Shown here one piece after another: positions 59,230 to 64,000 of a stretch of 64,000 nt of DNA (position 1 is the first letter of the stretch; every line of letters begins with the position of its first letter). The translations under genes were made by a program, and so were the position numbers. The DNA is taken from positions 19,690,001 through 19,754,000 of the forward strand of contig NC_084941.1 in the NCBI RefSeq assembly GCF_958298935.1, read 5' to 3'. The DNA comes from Phragmites australis (Eukaryota; Streptophyta; Magnoliopsida; Poales; Poaceae). The notes under the pieces are model-generated. The model had not been told where the DNA came from. It saw only the letters and a program-made list of their open reading frames with translations, and did no database searches.

Positions 59230-61593
59230 GCTATCAGGCGTTAGCAAGACGGGGTTGTGCCTATGCCTGCTTCCACAACGTAGATGCTTAGTGTTGATTT
59301 TGGTCGTGTAGACTTTGTATTCTTCGCTGCTGTGAAGGGCCCATCCGTGGACCTTGTTTGTGCTATGAATCGCGTTCTACATTCTATTCTTGCAGATGAA
59401 AATTTCTCTATTACTGTTCTTCACTGTCTTAAGAGGATGCTCAATGAACTCCCTCCATCCATGAGCACATGGGAGACCTTGCAATTGTTGATGGTGGGCT
59501 TGACCACGATTGGAAAGTGGTCGGTAGGGCAAAGTTCTAAGGATAGTTGTCTTGGTCGAAGAAGGAGATTTCAATGTTTGACCACTTGATCTCCTGGCCA
59601 TTCTTAGGGATGGTAGCTAATACTTCTCAGGCACACTATCTTGTACCGTCTCCTGGACTCGAAGGAAGCTAAGCCTCCGAACATGTGGTTGACAATTCGA
59701 GTTTCATTTCGGAAAGGCATACAGTCCGAATCATCGCTGGAAATGAAGTCCCTACTTTGTCTTATGACCTGTAGAACTTTCCCCTAATTCTTCTCGACCT
59801 TAGTCTTAACTGCCTTTAGGAATACACAGCACTGCTGGAGACTGTGGACGTCAGATTTGTGGATATCGCACTAGGTCTTGCCAAAACACTCAGTGGTGGC
59901 TTGTTACTTGCCCTTGCCCCGGTGTGACCTAGAACGCTTGTCGTAAAGATTTCCAATGACTTTCTCAGTCTTAGGCTTCTACCCATTGCCTCCCTTGGAG
60001 GGCTTCTTCTTGCACTTGTTCTTCGATGGGTCGCTATCGAGTATGGGTTGAGGTCATGGCACACCCTGATCCCTTTCCTTGCTGAACAGGAGGGCCTCCT
60101 CAGCATTATCGATAATTTCCTTCAGCTCTTTTATTGTTTGGGCTTCAGCGATGGTGATGGTGATGTCTTCAGCACACCTACGGCTCTTGACCCCTTAAGC
60201 AAATACTTGGATAACATCCACATTGGTTACCTTAGAGATGGTGTTTTGGGTGTTGCTGAAGCGTTGAATGAGCTCAAGAAGGGTTTCCTTTTCCATCTCG
60301 AAGAGTCAAAAAAGACCATTCTTCTTATCGACACGGATGTGATGGTTTGCCTGGAATAGGTAACATAGTTGCTTCCATGAGTAGATCCTCCTCGACTGTA
60401 GGTTGATCAGCAAGTCCTAGCCATCCCCTCAAGGGTGGTGGGAAGGTAGTTAGCCATGACCTTCTCATCCCTACCACCCACTTGGATTGAAGTAGTGTAT
60501 ATCTAGAGGAACTCAATGAGATTAGTTGACCCATTGTACCTCTCTATGGACCCAGGTCTGAACCGGGCCTACCAACGGACCATTCTGAGCTCATCAAGGC
60601 TAGTCACGGGCCTGCCAGGATGTCCTCTAGTTGCGTCGTCCTGGAGAGGGTGATTGGTCCTGAGGGGTCATTGAGCGTGTTCGCTCATCAATTATATTGC
60701 ATAGATCCAAGATGGGGTGATTTCGGATTGGCGAGGTCTAGTGGCTACACTAAGATCAGTCGACTTCCCAGAGAGTCTAATTCCAGGATTACATCTTTCT
60801 AAAGGGTTGGTGTGGGCATTCCCTCCAGTGGAGTTGTTGGCAGCTACCACTAGATGGGAGGATTAGGCTTGCACCTGTGGTTGTCGGATGACATCCTCCA
60901 CATAATTGAGCATTTTCTTTCCCTAGAGGGTAGAGTGATCCGCTGTTGGAGGTTTTCAAAGCAGGTCTTGGAGACCCAAGACCCTATGAGCAGTTCCATA
61001 TCTATAGCGTCCAACACCTTGTTGTTGGTACGAGGTAGTAGGATTTGGATGCCTAGTAGGATTCTAGACCTGATCGCGACGCGTTTTCATTGGTGGGGGA
61101 AGAGTCTGATTCCCTCCAATTGGATCCACCGGGTCATCATTCTGAGGAAGTTCGTACCGGGTACCGCTTCCGTCCCTGATGGTAAGAACCTCTTGGGGTT
61201 ATGCTCCACTAGAAGAGGGGTCTTTGTCCATCATGGACATATCATCGGAGGATATCTCCAGGAAGTTTCTTCAACAATCTGAGTTATCAAAAGCCATGAG
61301 GGAAGATCCCAACTTGCATCACACGTCGTTCGCGCGAACACCTTGGTTATCGGGCGATTCAAGCTCGATACCATAAGCCCTAGCACATTCATTCATAAAA
61401 TGACTTACATCGTCACTAGACTCATCATCAGGGGTGGTGTCACCTAGATCCACCCGTTCGATCATCGGATCTCTATTGAGCGAGAGGGCAAAGTTACCAT
61501 AAAACCCTTCATCTGAGTAGCCGGATTTCAACATGGTCATCGGTGGAGTTGGTAACAAGGTCGATGACGAAGATTCATCATCCTTGGCAATGA
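59230..61593 (-). pseudogene. Tat-type gypsy gag and protease start, truncated
   Basis: From the 5' LTR, the minus strand gives an acidic leader (61319-61600), then broken frames with YNGSTNLIEFL, TTSIQVGGRDEKVMANYLP, TTLEGMART (about 60400-60540), SNTQNTISKVTNVDVIQVFAKGV-like text (60170-60260), and the protease motif VLMDGGSSLS (about 59441-59470) in 'INNCKVSHVLMDGG'. This is the order of a Tat-lineage gag-pro. Stops occur every few tens of codons. The element is cut near 59230, so reverse transcriptase, integrase and the 3' LTR are missing. Confidence 0.72.
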
Positions 61594-61611
61594 TCCCCAC
61601 GGACGGCGCTA
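61594..61611 (-). other. Primer-binding site of the third Tat-type element
   Basis: The minus strand reads CTAGCGCCGTCCGTGGGG, two bases after the LTR end. It is the same type of site as at 26411-26427. Confidence 0.8.
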
Positions 61612-61613
61612 GT

Positions 61614-62171
61614 TGTCGACGATTAGTAAACCACCAATCCTATGAATACATGATGAATATAGAGGATAGTCCCTCTTGCTTCATCAAGCACCAAAATACT
61701 AATTACAAGAGGGTCGTGACTAGCCTAGATGAGCTCTAAACCTAGACAAAGGCTCCTTGCGTGTTATTTGGCAAGTTGCAGATTGTGATTGTGCTTCTGA
61801 ATGTGTTCCTTGATGGCGATCTAATTGGAATTGTCCTCTCCGTAGGGTCCCTAGTTCCATATATAGGGGGTTGTCGCGTGGCGACTGGACTCTTTTCCGA
61901 GTAGGATTATGTCATCATTAAACTTAGAGATAAACTTTCTTGTTTAAAAGATATCTTGATACCCGTAGAGGATTTTCATACATCTAGGGATTTCCTTCCC
62001 GGATACAAATGTATGTTTTGAGTATGTAGGAGATACCAAGGATTCGTATACGGATAAGACCATCGTATATTTTAGATTTATACTACTCATCGTCATAGAC
62101 AGAAGAGAAAGAAATCATAGACCTTACTGAAATAAGATAAATATTTCCTGCTCGAATTTTAGGATGTTACA
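61614..62171 (-). repeat. 5' LTR (558 bp) of the third Tat-type element
   Basis: On the minus strand it starts TGTAACATCC (62171) and ends CGTCGACA (61614). A TATATA box (ccatatataggg, near 61857) is the likely core promoter. The start lies 88 bases beyond the P450 stop codon, in the same orientation. Confidence 0.8.
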
Positions 62172-62259
62172 CAAGATTGAATTATTTAACCCATACATGG
62201 TAAATATTTTGAAAGAAGAATAATAAAAATTATAATCCTGAGCAGCCTTAAATGTTGAC

Positions 62260-62865
62260 TCAAATTGGGGTAGCTATAGCACAAAGAGGCACGGCCTTGG
62301 TCAGTGTCACACCAAATTTTTCGGTCATATCAACTCCATGTCTTTCAACATCTGCTGGGAGCCTCCATTTGAACTGATTTAGTAGTGATGCAAGAAGCAC
62401 ATGCACCATCCTAATAGCCAATGGCATTCCAGGGCAGATTCGACGCCCTGCACCAAAAGGGATGAGATGAAAGTCTCCACCTCTTAGGTCAACTGTCCTA
62501 TTTAGAAATCTCTCGGGCACAAACTTCTCTGGTTCGGACCATGTTTCTTTATCTCGACCTATTGCCCACACATTTACGAACACACGAGAACCTTTAGGAA
62601 TTGTGTAACCCATTATTTTTGTCTCAACCCGAGCATGGCGTGGTAGCAACAGTGGAGCAGCCGGATGCAGTCGAAATGTTTCATTTATCACGGCTTGAAG
62701 ATAAGGCAACTGGTTAATATCAAATTCTTCAATGTTTCTTCTTGAACCAATAACTCTTTCAAGTTCATCGCAAGCTTTAGCCATTGAACATGGGTTTTGA
62801 AGCAGTTCCACCATAGCCCATTCCACTGTGCTAGAACTTGTATCACTCCCAGCAGAAAACAAATC
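62260..62865 (-). CDS. Cytochrome P450, CYP76-like, last exon
   Basis: The 202-codon exon encodes the C-terminal heme half of a membrane-bound plant P450 monooxygenase, which would use O2 and NADPH-P450 reductase at the endoplasmic reticulum. Numbered from DLFSAGSDT: I-helix AGSDT at 5-9, K-helix ETFR at 62-65, FVPERF at 115-120, heme loop FGAGRRICPG at 137-146 with the iron-binding Cys at 144, and a normal stop at 62260-62262. All key residues are present and the frame is clean. The exon start at 62865 follows a minus-strand AG in 'ttatttgag', the usual intron position just before the I-helix in CYP76 genes; the upstream Met at 62919 lies in the intron. The text resembles grass CYP76M enzymes, which act in terpenoid pathways, but the substrate cannot be inferred. 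Exon 1 is not in the window. Confidence 0.93.
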   Translation of the reverse strand, partial: DLFSAGSDTSSSTVEWAMVELLQNPCSMAKACDELERVIGSRRNIEEFDINQLPYLQAVINETFRLHPAAPLLLPRHARVETKIMGYTIPKGSRVFVNVWAIGRDKETWSEPEKFVPERFLNRTVDLRGGDFHLIPFGAGRRICPGMPLAIRMVHVLLASLLNQFKWRLPADVERHGVDMTEKFGVTLTKAVPLCAIATPI

Positions 62866-63595
62866 CTCAAATAAGAATACAAGGAAATTAGTGATATCAT
62901 AAATATTAAACAGAAACATTAAAGTTCCATGATATTCTACAACCCATTGTTTCTTGTAGATTTATAAACTTGACACACTTTTAATAGCAACATGCATGCC
63001 CATACATCTAGGCACGTGAGGCATGCATGTAATAGGGAACCTTAGGGGGAGATAGAGAAGCATTGTGTGTAGGGGAACACATTAATTTTTGCAAATGAAA
63101 AAATGAAAAACAAATCGTGGTGAGACAATCCTATTACTATTAGACGGTCACAATTCCATTGGTTGCGCTGAAATATATTTCTTAACACAATTCTTTTGGA
63201 GAAAAAACATATACATCAAGACAATCTATGGAAAAAGGTGTGATGTGAAACATTAAGGCAATAGCAGTAATCTAAACAATTCCATAGAAGCATGTGCATC
63301 ATCTTTGTTCCAAAAGTGTATGCTCTCGTTCGCACGCTGCTTAATTCTAACAAAATGAAAACTGCTCAAATTGTTCTAAATGCGTAACACTGATAGATGA
63401 TCCAAGGCAGTCTACATCTGCGTCTAGGTCCGTCACACGTGTAATACACTTGTTGTCTTGACTCCTGAATTCCCTATGTTCAACATTACCCATAATAATA
63501 TATTCTCGGAGAAGAAAGACGGTTTGTCTTCCGTTGGATCATATGATTCATATCTGAACGAGACAGCACCGTTCTCGAAGGACCACTACTGAAAC
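62866..63595 (-). other. P450 intron or upstream sequence
   Basis: AT-rich, with no P450 N-terminal coding text (no PPGP hinge, no I-helix start). If the gene is intact, this is part of its intron and exon 1 lies beyond 64000. Confidence 0.6.
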
Positions 63596-63769
63596 CAGGG
63601 GCGGATCCAGGGGTGCTGGGGGGCATGCAGCTCCTTTAGGGAGAGAAGGTGGTGTAGTAGGACAGGGAAGAAGGACAGGAAAAAAAAGAGAAAAGGAAGG
63701 AGAGAAAAAAGAGCAAAGCAGTGGATGAAGGAGATTAGCACCCCTTAGTCTCCGCTGGCCCGGTCCCTG
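63596..63769. mobile_element. 174-bp hAT-like MITE with 8-bp duplication ACTGAAAC
   Basis: Starts CAGGGGCGGATCC and ends CCGGTCCCTG, imperfect inverted termini of hAT type. ACTGAAAC occurs at 63588-63595 and 63770-63777. The purine-rich interior (63660-63720) codes for nothing. Confidence 0.88.
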
Positions 63770-63998
63770 ACTGAAACTCCACGTCATTGACTTACTGAGA
63801 TATCCTGAAGATATCTCTATACTCCAAACAGATGGAGCTAGCAACATTTAAAAAATGGACACGTGCTGCATGCAGCGCCCCTGACTGAAACTCCACGTCA
63901 TTGACTTACTGAGACATCCCGAAGATATCTCTATACTCCAAACAGAATGGAGAGAGCAACATTTAAAAAATGGACATTTACTGCATGCAGCGCCCCAG
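63770..63998. repeat. Tandem duplication of about 114 bases
   Basis: Unit 1 (63770-63883) and unit 2 (63884-63998) both start ACTGAAAC or its equivalent and end 'gcatgcagcgcccc'. They differ at few positions (for example agatatcct against agacatccc). The last two bases of the window, ac, may begin a third unit. Confidence 0.85.
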
Positions 63999-64000
63999 AC

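Noticed and set aside
60854..61376. Plus-strand frames up to 142 residues
   Set aside because: The antisense strand carries the Tat gag leader and the primer site; the plus frames are shadows.
1..64000. CRISPR array, operon, riboswitch, tRNA or rRNA gene
   Set aside because: No regularly spaced identical repeats with unique spacers, no cloverleaf or rRNA landmark sequence, and the window is plant nuclear DNA.

Overview
This is a plant nuclear window, and the codon-level homologies and element families point to a grass (Poaceae). It is almost wholly transposable-element sequence. The only host gene I recognise with confidence is the last exon of a CYP76-type cytochrome P450 at the right edge (62260-62865, minus). 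There are no bacterial features, no CRISPR array, and no tRNA or rRNA gene that I can see. The grass assignment rests on the P450 resembling the grass CYP76M group and on the retrotransposon families; it is inference.

Layout. 1-7684: fragments of one gypsy family with long LTRs (Tekay/Del-like), including two LTRs in opposite orientation around an antisense gag remnant. 7685-33337: a minus-strand Ty3/gypsy element of the Tat type. It has LTRs at both ends, its protease and reverse transcriptase are missing, and its gag is split in two by an 18.3-kb Ty1/copia complex (12622-30882, plus) flanked by a 5-bp duplication AATTC. The copia complex itself holds a 918-bp solo LTR (duplication CTATG) in its left LTR and two abutting, truncated minus-strand gypsy pieces (21242-27304) downstream of pol. 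Its right end is abnormal: a full LTR, then a primer-binding site and gag start, then part of another LTR.

33338-43383: a local tandem duplication (about 0.83 kb units, one copy holding a Stowaway-like MITE and the other an empty site), CACTA transposon ends, a truncated gypsy LTR, and degraded coding remnants between direct repeats. 43384-51150: stacked LTRs. LTR d is interrupted by LTR f, which is interrupted by a complete 3584-bp solo LTR (duplication ATACG) and then truncated by a copia-like LTR. 51151-59229: low-information sequence, then a CACTA element (53569-58926) holding a 3.9-kb solo LTR. 59230-62171: a minus-strand Tat-type gypsy 5' half (LTR, primer-binding site, gag, protease motif). 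62172-64000: the P450 exon, its upstream intron, a 174-bp hAT-like MITE with an 8-bp duplication, and a tandem repeat running off the window.

How it works together: it does not form a pathway or operon. The history is one of repeated insertion: Tekay-like LTRs and CACTA elements as a bed, then the Tat element, then copia inside Tat, then solo LTRs inside copia. Every retrotransposon reading frame I checked carries stops, frameshifts or domain loss, so none looks autonomous. I found no candidate for a new functional system. The most informative signals are structural: exact duplications that date the nesting, an aberrant LTR-PBS-LTR terminus, an LTR that encodes the tail of pol, and a gypsy LTR 88 bp below a P450 stop codon.
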